A stretch of 64,000 nt of DNA from Hymenobacter sp. J193. Lineage in GTDB: Bacteria; Bacteroidota; Bacteroidia; Cytophagales; Hymenobacteraceae. Below are positions 1 through 9,617 of this stretch, piece by piece. The DNA lies in the NCBI RefSeq assembly GCF_024700075.1, contig NZ_JAJONE010000007.1:1-64000 (forward strand), in the 5' to 3' direction. A program made the position numbers and the translations under genes. Below the pieces are notes generated by a model, which searched no databases, had not been told where the DNA came from, and saw only the letters and a list, made by a program, of their open reading frames with translations. The stretch's first letter is position 1, and each line of letters opens with the position of its first letter.

Positions 1-260
1 GCAACGTGCGGCCCTGGGGCTTCTGGGGCCCGATCAACGCCCTGGTGGTAGCCGAAGACCTCGCGTTCCAGCCCAACCGCAATTTCCGGCTGAACATGTT
101 CAACGTGGTGCTGGGCATTATCGCGCAGCTCTGCCTCACCATCCTGCCCATGTACCTGCTGCTTTCCCAGAAGGTGCCGATGCTCGTGGCGCTGGCCATC
201 CTGGCCGTGGTAGTGGTGATTTTGAAAAAGACCTGGTGGAACCGCCTGTCGGACTACTAA
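1..260 (+). CDS. Sodium:solute symporter, C-terminal fragment
   Basis: The reading frame is open from the window edge and ends at 258-260, so only about the last 85 residues are present. They show an Arg-Pro-Trp-Gly-Phe-Trp-Gly-Pro start, a soluble stretch, then two hydrophobic segments (about residues 30-52 and 58-72) and a short basic tail. This resembles the C-terminus of Bacteroidota sugar transporters of the SSS family, as far as I can judge from memory. The context supports it: in Bacteroides fragilis a sodium/sugar symporter lies with the GH26, GH130 and epimerase genes of the mannobiose pathway, and the same three genes follow here. The likely role is uptake of mannobiose or mannosylglucose across the inner membrane. 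The family call rests on a short fragment. Confidence 0.6.
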   Translation, partial: NVRPWGFWGPINALVVAEDLAFQPNRNFRLNMFNVVLGIIAQLCLTILPMYLLLSQKVPMLVALAILAVVVVILKKTWWNRLSDY

Positions 261-417
261 GTGACGGGTTTCGACGGGTTAATTTTCTACCAGACAACGC
301 TAAGAATTCATTACACCGGCGGGGCGGGCACCAGGTATCTTTGATTATGGCGTTTGCCCCGGCAGCACAAGGGTAAGGGGAAATTACTGCTGCCTGCCGC
401 AAACGTTTTTCAGCCCG

Positions 418-451
418 TTTTGCAGCTCCCCCCGCGCGGGGAGCTGCAAAA
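418..451. terminator. Hairpin terminator between the symporter and GH26 genes
   Basis: A perfect 14-bp stem (418-431 and 438-451) closes a six-base CCGCGC loop. The outer four pairs are T/A, so the stem is flanked by T and A runs on both strands, as expected for a terminator that works in both directions. It lies about 160 bp after the symporter stop and 50 bp before the GH26 start. The rest of 261-499 shows no gene. Confidence 0.7.
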
Positions 452-499
452 TAGTATCAGCCGGTTGCTACTCTGCCCGCTTTTCTGAACTCCCATCCC

Positions 500-2170
500 A
501 TGCCTGCTTTTTCTACATTTTTTTCTACTGTCCGCCCAGCCCGGCAGTGGCTGGCGGCGCTGTTGCTGCTGGCCGCCGGGAGTGCCGCGGCCCAAACGCC
601 GCTCAAGTCGCTCAACTACCTGTACAGCATATCCGGCAAGAAAACCATCGGCGGCATCCATAACAAGGAGCCGCTGAATGAGCCCACGTTCTACACCGAC
701 AAGTTGCAGTTTGCCACCGGCAAATATGCCGGCCTCTGGGGTGGGGACTTCCTGTTCCAGGAGTACAACAACCGGTGGCAGATGATTCTGGAAGCGGAAA
801 AGCAGTGGCAGCAGGGGGCTTTGGTTACCTTGACCTGGCACGCCTGCAACCCCGCCCAGAACGTGTCGCCCTGCCAGTTTTCGGGCGGCGTGACCAGCAC
901 CATGTCCGATGCCGACTGGACGGCCCTGGTCACCGAAGGCACCGTGCTGAACACCCGCTGGAAAACCTGGCTTGATGAGCTGGTGCCCTACTTTCAGTAC
1001 CTGAAAAGCAGAGGCGTGGAAGTGGCTTTCCGCCCCCTGCACGAAACCAACCAAAGCGCCTTCTGGTGGGGCGGCCGGCCCGGGGCCAACGGCTCCCGCA
1101 AGCTCTACCAGATAACCCACGACTACCTGCGCAACACGAAGGGCCTGTCGAACATCGTGTGGGTGTGGAACATCCAGGACTTCCCGACCCTGCCCGCCGA
1201 CGTAACCGACTACAGCCCCGGCGCCGACTACTTCGACGTGGCTTCGCTGGACTTCTACAACGGGGACGGGCTGACCGCGGCCAAGTACGAGGCCATGCTG
1301 GCCGTGGCGGCCGGCAAGCCCATTGCCATCGGCGAGCTGGGCCAGCTGCCCACGGCCGCCCAGCTGCTGGCCCAGCCTAAGTGGACCTATTTCATGGGCT
1401 GGTCGGAGCTGGTGTTCTCCCAGAATTCCCCCGCCCAGCTCCAGGCCCTGTACTCCGCCGCTAACGTGCTGACGCGGGAAGAAATGCCCGGCTGGAATGC
1501 TGCTACCCCCAACGCGGGCAATCTGGCCTACCAGCGCCCGGTCACGGTGTCCTCCACCGAGGCCCCGAATGAGGCCCGCTTTGCCGTGGATGGCGACCCG
1601 ACCACCCGCTGGAGCTCCTTCTACGCCGACCCGCAGGAGCTGGTCGTGGACCTCGGGGCCACTTACCTGCTCAGTTACCTCACCATCCTGTGGGAAACGG
1701 CCCTGGGCAAGGACTTCGAGCTGCTGGCTTCCACCGACCAAACCACCTGGACCTCGCTGCGCAAAGTAGCCGGCAATACCAGCCTGTTCAACGAGTACAC
1801 GGACCTGAACGCCTCGGCCCGCTACCTGAAGCTGCGCGGCACGGCGCGGGGCACGGCCTACGGCTTCTCCATCCGGGAGCTGGCCGTGTACGGCAGCGTG
1901 GCCACCGCCGCGGCCGAAGCCACCGACCCCGCCCTGCGCGTGCAGGCCTACCCCAACCCGGCCACCGACCAGCTCACGGTAGCGCTGGGCGCCGCCTGGC
2001 CGGCCGCTACCCAGCTCACCCTGCTCACCAGCACGGGCCAGACAGTGGCCACCTTCGCCGGCTCCGGCAGCACCCGCCGGTTGCCGCTGGCCAGCCTGCG
2101 CGCCGGCCTGTATTTGCTGCGCGTGCAGAGCGCCCAGCGGGTGCATACTCTCAAGATTACCAAGCAATAA
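500..2170 (+). CDS. Secreted GH26 beta-mannanase with F5/8-type C domain and T9SS tail
   Basis: An endo-beta-1,4-mannanase (or mannobiohydrolase) predicted to cut mannan outside the cell. Residues 1-32 are a signal peptide ending AAAQ. The GH26 domain spans about 33-330: the acid/base is Glu182 in RPLHETNQ and the nucleophile is Glu279 in IGELG, and the conserved WWGGRPG stretch follows the acid/base. Residues about 340-470 form an F5/8-type C (discoidin-like) domain, a probable carbohydrate-binding module. The last 80 residues ([11 protein letters not shown] onward, ending LKITKQ) match a type IX secretion sorting domain, so the enzyme should be exported through T9SS and anchored or released at the surface. 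At 556 residues it is longer than single-domain GH26 enzymes because of these additions. The GH130 gene follows after 26 bp, which suggests one operon. Confidence 0.93.
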   Translation: MPAFSTFFSTVRPARQWLAALLLLAAGSAAAQTPLKSLNYLYSISGKKTIGGIHNKEPLNEPTFYTDKLQFATGKYAGLWGGDFLFQEYNNRWQMILEAEKQWQQGALVTLTWHACNPAQNVSPCQFSGGVTSTMSDADWTALVTEGTVLNTRWKTWLDELVPYFQYLKSRGVEVAFRPLHETNQSAFWWGGRPGANGSRKLYQITHDYLRNTKGLSNIVWVWNIQDFPTLPADVTDYSPGADYFDVASLDFYNGDGLTAAKYEAMLAVAAGKPIAIGELGQLPTAAQLLAQPKWTYFMGWSELVFSQNSPAQLQALYSAANVLTREEMPGWNAATPNAGNLAYQRPVTVSSTEAPNEARFAVDGDPTTRWSSFYADPQELVVDLGATYLLSYLTILWETALGKDFELLASTDQTTWTSLRKVAGNTSLFNEYTDLNASARYLKLRGTARGTAYGFSIRELAVYGSVATAAAEATDPALRVQAYPNPATDQLTVALGAAWPAATQLTLLTSTGQTVATFAGSGSTRRLPLASLRAGLYLLRVQSAQRVHTLKITKQ

Positions 2171-2196
2171 GACTCGCTTCACCCAGTCGTTTTCTG

Positions 2197-3420
2197 ATGG
2201 AAAACTTATTTCAACAACGCCTCCACGCGCTGGAAAACCACCAGTCGTCGCTGCTTTCCCGCCCCAACAAGCCACAGCCCCTGGGCAACGGCATCTTTAC
2301 CCGCTACCAGCACCCGGTGCTCACGGCCGCCCACGTACCGCTGAGCTGGCGCTACGACTTCAACCCCCGCACCAACCCCTACCTGATGGAGCGGCTGGGC
2401 GTTAATGCCGCCTTCAACGCCGGCGCCATCAAGCACGAAGGCAAATACTTGCTGGTGGCCCGGGTGGAAGGGCTGGACCGCAAATCCTTTTTTGCGGTGG
2501 CCGAAAGCCCCAACGGCCTTGACAACTTCGTGTTCCGGGAGCGGCCCATCACCATGCCCAAAACCGCGGAGCCCGACACCAACGTGTACGACATGCGCGT
2601 GGTGCAGCACGAGGACGGCTGGATCTACGGCCTGTTCTGCACCGAGCGCAAAGACCCCGCCGCCCGTCCCGGCGACGAATCGGCGGCCGTGGCCCAGTGC
2701 GGCATTGCCCGCACCCGCGACCTGGTTTCCTGGGAGCGGCTGCCGGACCTGCGCACGCCCTCGCCTCAGCAGCGCAATGTGGTGCTGCACCCCGAGTTTG
2801 TGCAAGGCAAGTACGCCCTCTACACCCGGCCCCAGGACAGCTTTATTGAGGCGGGCGCCGGCGGCGGCATCGGCTTCGGGCTGACCGATTCAATGGAAAA
2901 CGCGGTGGTCGACCAGGAGTGGATTGTGGACGGCAAGCAGTACCACACAGTGTACGAGGCGAAAAACGGCCAGGGCCCCGCACCCATCAAGACAGCCCAG
3001 GGCTGGCTGCACCTGGCTCACGGCGTGCGCAACACGGCGGCCGGCCTGCGTTACGTGCTGTACGTGTTTTTGACCGACCTGCAGGAGCCGGCCAAGGTGC
3101 TGCACAAGCCGGGCGGCTACTTCATTGCCCCGGAAGGCGAGGAACGGGTAGGCGACGTGTCCAACGTGGTGTTCAGCAACGGCTGGATTCTGGACGAGGA
3201 CGGCACCGTGTTCATTTACTACGCCTCCTCCGACACCCGCACCCACGTAGCCACCACCACCGTGGAGCAGCTCGTGGACTACGCCCTGCACACGCCCGCC
3301 GATGAGTTTAGCTCCGCCGCCTCGGTCCGCCAGATCAACAACCTCATCGACCAGAACCAGGCGTACCTGAACCGCGCTCCGCGTACAGCCACCCCGCATT
3401 ATAACGGCGTAACGGTATGA
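2197..3420 (+). CDS. 4-O-beta-D-mannosyl-D-glucose phosphorylase (GH130)
   Basis: A 407-residue cytoplasmic GH130 phosphorylase that splits mannosyl-beta-1,4-glucose with phosphate into alpha-mannose-1-phosphate and glucose. The match to the B. fragilis mannosylglucose phosphorylase pattern is close throughout: [17 protein letters not shown] near the start, [47 protein letters not shown] and [18 protein letters not shown]. The catalytic proton donor is Asp132 in NVYDMRV, one position from Asp131 of the B. fragilis enzyme. The open frame extends upstream through the GH26 gene, but ATG 2197 gives the family-like N-terminus and no signal peptide. Its stop overlaps the start of the epimerase gene (ATGA), so translation is probably coupled. 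Together they form the known mannan pathway. Confidence 0.95.
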   Translation: MENLFQQRLHALENHQSSLLSRPNKPQPLGNGIFTRYQHPVLTAAHVPLSWRYDFNPRTNPYLMERLGVNAAFNAGAIKHEGKYLLVARVEGLDRKSFFAVAESPNGLDNFVFRERPITMPKTAEPDTNVYDMRVVQHEDGWIYGLFCTERKDPAARPGDESAAVAQCGIARTRDLVSWERLPDLRTPSPQQRNVVLHPEFVQGKYALYTRPQDSFIEAGAGGGIGFGLTDSMENAVVDQEWIVDGKQYHTVYEAKNGQGPAPIKTAQGWLHLAHGVRNTAAGLRYVLYVFLTDLQEPAKVLHKPGGYFIAPEGEERVGDVSNVVFSNGWILDEDGTVFIYYASSDTRTHVATTTVEQLVDYALHTPADEFSSAASVRQINNLIDQNQAYLNRAPRTATPHYNGVTV

Positions 3421-4672
3421 GCCCGCACACCCTCCAGGTACGCTTGCAGCAGCTGGCTGCCTACCAGCAGGAAGCCGAAGCTGAGCTGGCGCGCCTCACG
3501 GATTTCTGGCTGACCAAGGCGGTAAACCCCGCCGGGAACTTCATTGGCCGCATGCACAGCAATGGTGAAGTAGATGCCACAGCTGGTCGGGGGGTATTCT
3601 GCAGGCCCGCATCCTGTGGTCGTTTTCGGCCGTGTACCGGCATACCGGGCAGGAACAGCACCGCGCCGCGGCCGCCCGGGCCCTAGATTACCTGTTGGCC
3701 CATTTCCTCGACCACGAGTACGGCGGCATCTACTGGTTGCTCGATGCCCAGGGCCAGCCCCTGGACACGCGCAAGCAGATCTACGCCCTGGCCTTTGCCA
3801 TCTACGGGCTCAGCGAATACCACCGCGCCACGCAGTGCCCGCTGGCCCTGCAGGTAAGCCAGGAGCTGTTTCGCTGGATTGAGCAGCACAGCTTCGACCC
3901 CGGGCACGGCGGCTACTTCGAGGCCTTTGGCCGCCGGGGCGAGCCGCTGGCCGATATGCGCCTAAGTGAGAAGGACCTGCAAGCGCCCAAAACCATGAAT
4001 ACCCACCTACATGTGCTGGAAGCCTACGCCAACCTGTACCGCGTTTGGCCGGACGCCGGGCTGGGCGCGCAGCTGCGCGGCCTGCTTTCCACGTTTCTGC
4101 GCCACATCGTAGACATGGAAACCGGGCACCTGCGCCTGTTTTTCACCGCCGACTGGCACCCCGTAGCCGAGCTGGAATCCTACGGGCACGACATTGAGGC
4201 CGCCTGGCTGCTGCGCGAGGCCGCCGAGGTGCTGGGCGATGAGGACCTATTGACGCCGATAAACGCGGCGGGCCGGCTCCTGACCCAGGCCACGGCGGCG
4301 GCCCTGCTGCCCGACGGCAGCCTGCCCCACGAGCTGAACCGGCGCACCGGCCACCTAGATCTGCACCGCGAGTGGTGGGTGAGTGCCGAGGCGATGGTGG
4401 GATTTCTAAATGCCTATGAACTGAGCCAGGACGAGCTGATGCTGCGCCACTCGCGCCGGGCCTGGCTTTTTGCCCAGCAGCACCTGCTGGACTATGCCCA
4501 GGGGGAGTGGCACTGGGGCGTAGAGGCCGACTATCAGCCTATGACGCACCAGGACAAGGTCGGCTTCTGGAAGTGCCCTTACCACAATATGCGGGCCTGT
4601 CTGGAAGTCATTGAGCGCTGCAAAAAGGAAGCGGCCCGGCTGCACCTGCTAAAGGAATCAGTGCCCGCTTAG
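3417..4672 (+). pseudogene. Cellobiose/mannobiose 2-epimerase (AGE family), frameshifted
   Basis: An N-acylglucosamine 2-epimerase-type (alpha/alpha)6-barrel enzyme that converts beta-1,4-mannobiose to mannosylglucose for the GH130 phosphorylase. The gene is split: the first frame carries the N-terminus up to GRMHSNGEVDATAG, then a run of six G at 3589-3594 loses the frame, and the other frame continues with GILQARILWSFSAVYRHTG to the stop. One extra G would restore an uninterrupted protein of 418 residues, close to the usual length. Family motifs are intact after the shift: KQIYALAFAIYGLSEY, ESYGHDIEAAWLL, REWWVSAEAMVGFLNA and WKCPYHNMRACLE, including the conserved histidines. The break may be a sequencing error in the G run, a real mutation or, less likely, a slippery site. 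The start overlaps the GH130 stop. Confidence 0.9.
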
Positions 4673-4800
4673 TGCAATCGTGTGCGGACTACCAGGAATC
4701 GATTGAGTGAATTTAAAATCGTCTTAGCTCGCTACTATAAGAGAAAAGTGGTTTATGAACGGCAATTATTTTATTGTGATAATTAATTGATAAAAAGTAT

Positions 4801-4831
4801 TATTTACTTGGTTAACAGGCTGATAAATTTG
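4801..4831 (+). promoter_or_regulatory. Candidate Bacteroidota-type promoter for the SusC operon
   Basis: The 302-bp gap between the epimerase and susC is very AT-rich in an otherwise GC-rich window and holds no gene. It contains TAAATTTG at 4824-4831, which matches the Bacteroidota -7 element TAnnTTTG. The expected -33 TTTG box, about 20 bp upstream, is only approximated (TATTTA around 4801-4806). The position, about 145 bp before the susC start, would leave a long leader. The call rests mainly on one box. Confidence 0.35.
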
Positions 4832-4974
4832 AGTATTATTTATAACCAAGGATTAGATAAGCCAATAAATAAAGTATCAGCTTTTGCCGCAGTTAATACT
4901 ATACCCTAGATGATGATATTTTTTCTGCCTGAAGTAAATCCCACTTCTTTTTAAAAACACCTGATCCTACGCAT

Positions 4975-7900
4975 ATGCGACAACACTACCCTTTCCCACA
5001 CCGCAGCCCGCAACCGCGGCTGCAATGGATTTCTTGGCCAGCCGGCGCCGGGCTTGGGTGCCGCGCCTTGGCCGGCAAGCTGCTCTTGCTGCTGGTGCTG
5101 GCGTGTACCGCGACTGTTGGTACGGCCTACGCCCAGACTGGCTCGGTGAGCGGCCGCGTGCTGGACGAGAAGCAGGCGGGGATACCGGGTGCCACGGTCC
5201 TTGTGGAGGGCACCTCGCTCGGTAGCTCTACCAATGCCGATGGTACCTACACGGTGCAGAATGTGCCCGCCGGGAGCCACAACCTGGTGATTTCCTTTGT
5301 GGGGTTCAACACCCTGAAAATGGCCATAACGGTAGTAGCCGGCCAGAACCTGGCCGTGGCCGATGCGGCGCTGCTGGAAAACGCCAATCTGCTGAATGAG
5401 GCTGTGGTCATTGGCTACGGCACTGTAGCCAAGAGCGACGTAACCGGCTCGGTAGCTTCCCTGAAAGGCAGCGACCTGAACAAAACCCCGGCCTCGTCCG
5501 TGGACCAGCTGCTGCAGGGCAAGATTGCGGGCGTGCAGGTGGTGGTGCCGTCCGGGGAGCCCGGCGCAGGCGCTACGGTACGCATCCGCGGGGCCAGCTC
5601 CATCAACGGCTCCAATAGCCCGCTGCTGGTGGTGGACGGCTACCCATGGGGTGAGGCCGGCAACCTCAAGCAAATCAACCCCGATGACATCGAAAGCATT
5701 GAGGTGCTGAAAGATGCCTCGGCGGCGGCCATCTACGGCTCCCGCGGCGCCAACGGCGTGATTCTGGTGACCACCAGAAAAGGCAAGGCCGGCAAAACCC
5801 GCATCAACCTTAGCACCCTGAACACCATTTCCACCTTGCCCAGCAAGCTGGACGTGTGGTCGGACCCGGTGGACGTGGCCGTTATCGACAACGAAGCGCG
5901 GCAGAACGCGGGCCTCACGCCCCTGTTCACCGGCCAGGACTACCTGGGCACCTACTACCCCTCGGTGGCCGAGCTGCGCGGCGAGGACCCCAACAAGCCC
6001 AAGTGGCCGACCCGCACCTACTGGCCCGATGAGGTGTACCGCAACCCCTTCTCCCAGAGCTACACGCTCACGGGCAGCGGCGGCAACGAGCAAACCAAGT
6101 TCTCGGTGTCCGGCAACTACTACCGGGAAGAAGGCCTGGCCATCAAGAACTACTACGACCGGTACAACGGCCGCCTGAACCTGGAGCAGAAGCTGCTCGA
6201 CAATGTGACGACCGGCGTGAACCTGATTCTGACCCACACCCAGCGCAACGGCGGGGGCTTGTCGGCTGACCGCTCCCCGGTATTCCCGATTTACAACGCC
6301 GACGGTACCTACTTTAAGATTGGCCCGCGGGATTTTGGCAACCCCATTGCCTACGCCAATGAGGTACTGAATAAAAGCAAAACCATTGATGTGCTCGGCA
6401 CGCTGTTCGTGAGCTGGGATATTGCCAGCTGGCTGAATTTCCGCACCCAGGTAAGTGATAAATACGGCAACTCGGTGGGCGACGTGTACGAGCCCCGGGA
6501 TATTACCGGCACCGGCTATTTATTTAATGGTTACGGCGTAATTGATAACTACAATGGCAATGAATTATTGAATGAGAATTATTTCACGTTCAATAAAAAT
6601 ATTGGCACCGTGCACAATTTAAATATTGTAGCCGGCTACACTACGCAAAACTTCACGGTGCGCACGTCCCGGCTTGAGGGCCGCGGGTTTATCAACGATG
6701 CCCTACGCAACGAGAGCCTGAACACGGCCAAAACCCAGTTTGCCACCAATGGCCAGACCAAATCCCTGCTGAACTCCTTTATCGGGCGGGTGAACTACTC
6801 CCTGCTCGACCGGTACCTGCTGACCTTCACCGGCCGGGCTGACGGCTCGTCCAAGTTCGGAGCCAACAACAAGTGGGCGTTTTTCCCGTCGGCGGCCCTG
6901 GGCTGGAAGCTGCACGAAGAAGGCTTCCTGCGCGACGTGTCCGCCGTGACGGAAGCCAAGCTGCGCCTGAGCTACGGCCTGACCGGCAACCAGGGCATCA
7001 GCCCCTACCAGACGCTGGACCGCCTGGGCTCGGGCCGCTACTTCACCGGCGGGGAGTTCCAGACCGGCTTCGGGCCCGGCACCTTCGGCTACGACGGCTA
7101 CAACAAGATCTGGGAGGGCGTGCCCAACCCCGACCTGCGCTGGGAAACCACGTCTCAGCTGAACGCCGGCCTCGACCTGGCCTTGTTCAACCAGCGCCTG
7201 ACGCTGAGCGCCGACTACTACTACAAGCGCACCAGCGACCTGCTGCGGCAAACTTACATCACCCCGTCCTCCGGCTACGACCGGCTGTGGATCAACGACG
7301 GGGAAATTGAAAACAAGGGGTTTGAGCTGGGCATGAGCACCAACATCCTGGAAGGGCCGGTGCAGTGGAGCGTGGGCGGCAACTTCACCCTCAACCGCAA
7401 CAAGCTCCTGAGCATGGGCGAAGACAACTTTGTGTGGAACGGCAGCAGCATTGAGATGCTGCGCGCCCCGCTCAACGCCTTCATCGTGAACGAGCCCATC
7501 AACGTCTTCTACGGCTACAAAACCGACGGCATCATTCAGACGGTGGAGGAAGGCCAGGCCGCCGGCCTGACGGGCGACATGGCCAAGCCCGGCGAAATCA
7601 AGTACGTGGATTTGAACAGCGACGGCGTGGTGGACGACAAGGACCGCACCATCATCGGCGACCCCAACCCCAAGTTCCTCTACAGCCTCAACACCAGCGT
7701 GAGCAGCCACGGCTTCGACCTCTCGGCCCAGCTCTACGGCGTGCAGGGCAACGACGTGTTCGACTTCCGCAAGTTCTCACCCAGCGCCCAGCTCCAGCGC
7801 TGGACGCCCGACAACCCCACCAACGAGTACCCCAGCGTAAACGCCAACCGCGCCTACTACGGCTCCGACTGGTTTGTGACCAAAGGCTCGTTCCTGCGCG

Positions 7901-8106
7901 TGCAGAACGTGACGCTGGGCTACAACTTCAAGTCCAACTTCGTGAAGGGCATTGAAAGTCTGCGCATCTACTTCTCGGGCAACAACCTCTACAACTTCAC
8001 CAAGTACCACACCGGCTTCGACCCGGAAGTGCCCGCCAACGGCCAGCAGTGGGGCTCTTACCCGCGCCCCCGCGCCTTCTCGCTGGGTGTAAACCTTGGT
8101 ATCTAA
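4975..8106 (+). CDS. SusC-type TonB-dependent outer-membrane transporter (beta-mannan locus)
   Basis: A 1043-residue TonB-linked outer-membrane importer of oligosaccharides, working with the SusD protein of the next gene. It has a long N-terminal signal region ending near TAYAQ (about residue 53), a carboxypeptidase-like domain (SGRVLDEKQAGIPGATVLVEG, about 57-135), a plug domain with the conserved TRKGKAGKT region and IYGSRGANGVILVTT, and a C-terminal beta-barrel ending in SLGVNLGI, with an aromatic-poor last strand. No STN domain is present, so it is not expected to signal to an anti-sigma factor. susD starts 20 bp after its stop. By context the substrate is manno-oligosaccharide. Bases of about 6520-6625 are clearly more AT-rich in codon use than the rest. 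Confidence 0.95.
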   Translation: MRQHYPFPHRSPQPRLQWISWPAGAGLGCRALAGKLLLLLVLACTATVGTAYAQTGSVSGRVLDEKQAGIPGATVLVEGTSLGSSTNADGTYTVQNVPAGSHNLVISFVGFNTLKMAITVVAGQNLAVADAALLENANLLNEAVVIGYGTVAKSDVTGSVASLKGSDLNKTPASSVDQLLQGKIAGVQVVVPSGEPGAGATVRIRGASSINGSNSPLLVVDGYPWGEAGNLKQINPDDIESIEVLKDASAAAIYGSRGANGVILVTTRKGKAGKTRINLSTLNTISTLPSKLDVWSDPVDVAVIDNEARQNAGLTPLFTGQDYLGTYYPSVAELRGEDPNKPKWPTRTYWPDEVYRNPFSQSYTLTGSGGNEQTKFSVSGNYYREEGLAIKNYYDRYNGRLNLEQKLLDNVTTGVNLILTHTQRNGGGLSADRSPVFPIYNADGTYFKIGPRDFGNPIAYANEVLNKSKTIDVLGTLFVSWDIASWLNFRTQVSDKYGNSVGDVYEPRDITGTGYLFNGYGVIDNYNGNELLNENYFTFNKNIGTVHNLNIVAGYTTQNFTVRTSRLEGRGFINDALRNESLNTAKTQFATNGQTKSLLNSFIGRVNYSLLDRYLLTFTGRADGSSKFGANNKWAFFPSAALGWKLHEEGFLRDVSAVTEAKLRLSYGLTGNQGISPYQTLDRLGSGRYFTGGEFQTGFGPGTFGYDGYNKIWEGVPNPDLRWETTSQLNAGLDLALFNQRLTLSADYYYKRTSDLLRQTYITPSSGYDRLWINDGEIENKGFELGMSTNILEGPVQWSVGGNFTLNRNKLLSMGEDNFVWNGSSIEMLRAPLNAFIVNEPINVFYGYKTDGIIQTVEEGQAAGLTGDMAKPGEIKYVDLNSDGVVDDKDRTIIGDPNPKFLYSLNTSVSSHGFDLSAQLYGVQGNDVFDFRKFSPSAQLQRWTPDNPTNEYPSVNANRAYYGSDWFVTKGSFLRVQNVTLGYNFKSNFVKGIESLRIYFSGNNLYNFTKYHTGFDPEVPANGQQWGSYPRPRAFSLGVNLGI

Positions 8107-8126
8107 GTTTCGCAACTGCCTTCCCC

Positions 8127-9605
8127 ATGAAACTCCCCCAACAACTTTGCCTGGCCGGGGCGCTGGCTTTGCTCACGGCCTGCTCCCTGCAGGAAGAGCC
8201 CTACGGCTTCAACTCCACCGACAACTTCTACAAGACGGAGGCCGACGCCAACGCGGCGCTGATTTACGCCTACTCCATCCTGCCGGAAATTGAGTACTAC
8301 TCCCGCAACTTCATCCTGGTCACGGAGCTGCCCACCGAAAACATCACCCTTAAGCCCGACGCCGGCGCCAGCAACTTCGAGTTCGACAAGCTGGCCGTGC
8401 GCGCCGACAACCCCGAGCTGACCACGGCCTGGCGCTACGCCTACATCGGGGCCAACCGCGCCAACGCCGTCATTGCCAACGTGCCCGGCATTGCGGCCAT
8501 GAGCGAGGCCAACCGCAACCAGATCGTGGGCGAGGCTTACTTCCTGCGCGCCCTGCACTACTTCAACCTGGTGCGACTGTTCGGCGAGGTGCCCCTGAAA
8601 ACGGAGCCCGTCACGTCCCTCGACCAGGCCAACTCCCCCAAAGCCAGCCTGCAGGACATCTACGCGCTGATTGAGGCCGACCTCAAGAAAGCCAGTGAGC
8701 TGATGGACGCCACCCGCCGCGACGGGCGGGCCAACAAAGTGGCTGCCTGGGGCTTGCTGGCCAAGGTGTACCTCACCCAGGCCTCGGGCAAAAGCACCAG
8801 CTCCCCCGGCTACGAGTTCGTGGGCAATGCCGACGCCCTGTACACCCAGGCCAAAACCTACGCCGGCAACGTGCTCAGCGGCGGGGCCGGCTACGGCCTC
8901 GACCCGGACCTGAAAGCCATTTTTGACGTGGACAAGAAGAACGGCCCCGAGCACATCTTCGCCGTGGCTACGGACCGCTCGGGCCTCTCGGAGGGCAACT
9001 TCTCCAAGCTGCCGCTGATGTTCATTCCCTACATCGACGGGGCCGTGTTCAAGCTCAACGACAGCACCAGCGTCCGCTCGGGCTACAACCATTTCGTGAC
9101 GGAGCCGGCCATCTACAACAGCTTCGCCGACACCGACAAGCGCAAAACCGAGCTGATTCCCTCCAAAGTCTACATCGGCAAAAAGGAAACCACGCTCAGC
9201 ATCACCGGCTACAGCCGCCCGTTCACCCGCAAATACCTTGACCCCAAGCAGGTGGGCGAGCAAACCAGCGCCAACACGCCGGTGCTGCGCTACTCCGACG
9301 TGGTGCTGCTCTTTGCCGAGGCCAGCGGCCCCACGGCCGAGGGCTACGCCGCCATCAACCAGATCCGCCAGCGGGCGGGCCTGCCCAACCTAACCGAGGG
9401 GCTGAGCCCGGCGGCCTTCCGCGCCGCCGTGCTGCAGGAGCGGGCCTGGGAGCTGGCCTTTGAGGGCAACCGCCTGTTCGACCTGCGCCGCACCCACCAG
9501 ATGGAGCAGGTGCTGGTGCAGCAGTACGGCAAAACCATCCAGCCCGGCAACGCCTACTTCTACCCGATTCCGACCCGGGAAACGGACCTGAATCCCAACC
9601 TCTAA
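8127..9605 (+). CDS. SusD/RagB-type surface glycan-binding lipoprotein (beta-mannan locus)
   Basis: A 492-residue SusD-family lipoprotein that binds glycan at the cell surface and acts as the lid of the SusC channel. The signal peptide ends in a lipobox, LLTAC, with the acylated Cys near residue 19. Family features follow: the N-terminal DNFYKTEADANAALIYAYS, the TPR-like core with GEAYFLRALHYFNLVRLFGEVPL, and the C-terminal RAAVLQERAWELAFEGNRLFDLRR with the ending YPIPTRETDLNPNL. ATG 8127 was chosen because it starts directly before the signal peptide; the open frame runs further upstream into susC. It is the partner of the SusC at 4975, and the next lipoprotein gene follows after 12 bp. Confidence 0.95.
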   Translation: MKLPQQLCLAGALALLTACSLQEEPYGFNSTDNFYKTEADANAALIYAYSILPEIEYYSRNFILVTELPTENITLKPDAGASNFEFDKLAVRADNPELTTAWRYAYIGANRANAVIANVPGIAAMSEANRNQIVGEAYFLRALHYFNLVRLFGEVPLKTEPVTSLDQANSPKASLQDIYALIEADLKKASELMDATRRDGRANKVAAWGLLAKVYLTQASGKSTSSPGYEFVGNADALYTQAKTYAGNVLSGGAGYGLDPDLKAIFDVDKKNGPEHIFAVATDRSGLSEGNFSKLPLMFIPYIDGAVFKLNDSTSVRSGYNHFVTEPAIYNSFADTDKRKTELIPSKVYIGKKETTLSITGYSRPFTRKYLDPKQVGEQTSANTPVLRYSDVVLLFAEASGPTAEGYAAINQIRQRAGLPNLTEGLSPAAFRAAVLQERAWELAFEGNRLFDLRRTHQMEQVLVQQYGKTIQPGNAYFYPIPTRETDLNPNL

Positions 9606-9617
9606 TCACCCTCCACC

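Noticed and set aside
1690..2196. Upstream extension of the GH130 open frame through the GH26 gene
   Set aside because: The extension is Pro/Arg/His-rich out-of-frame sequence; ATG 2197 gives the conserved GH130 N-terminus.
410..2275. 621-codon open frame on the minus strand opposite the first GH26 gene
   Set aside because: Gly/Val/Gln-rich antisense shadow of a high-GC gene; no signal peptide, domain or start context. Similar long shadows opposite 4975-6237, 16333-18234, 48602-50335 and, on the plus strand, 60222-61808 were rejected for the same reason.
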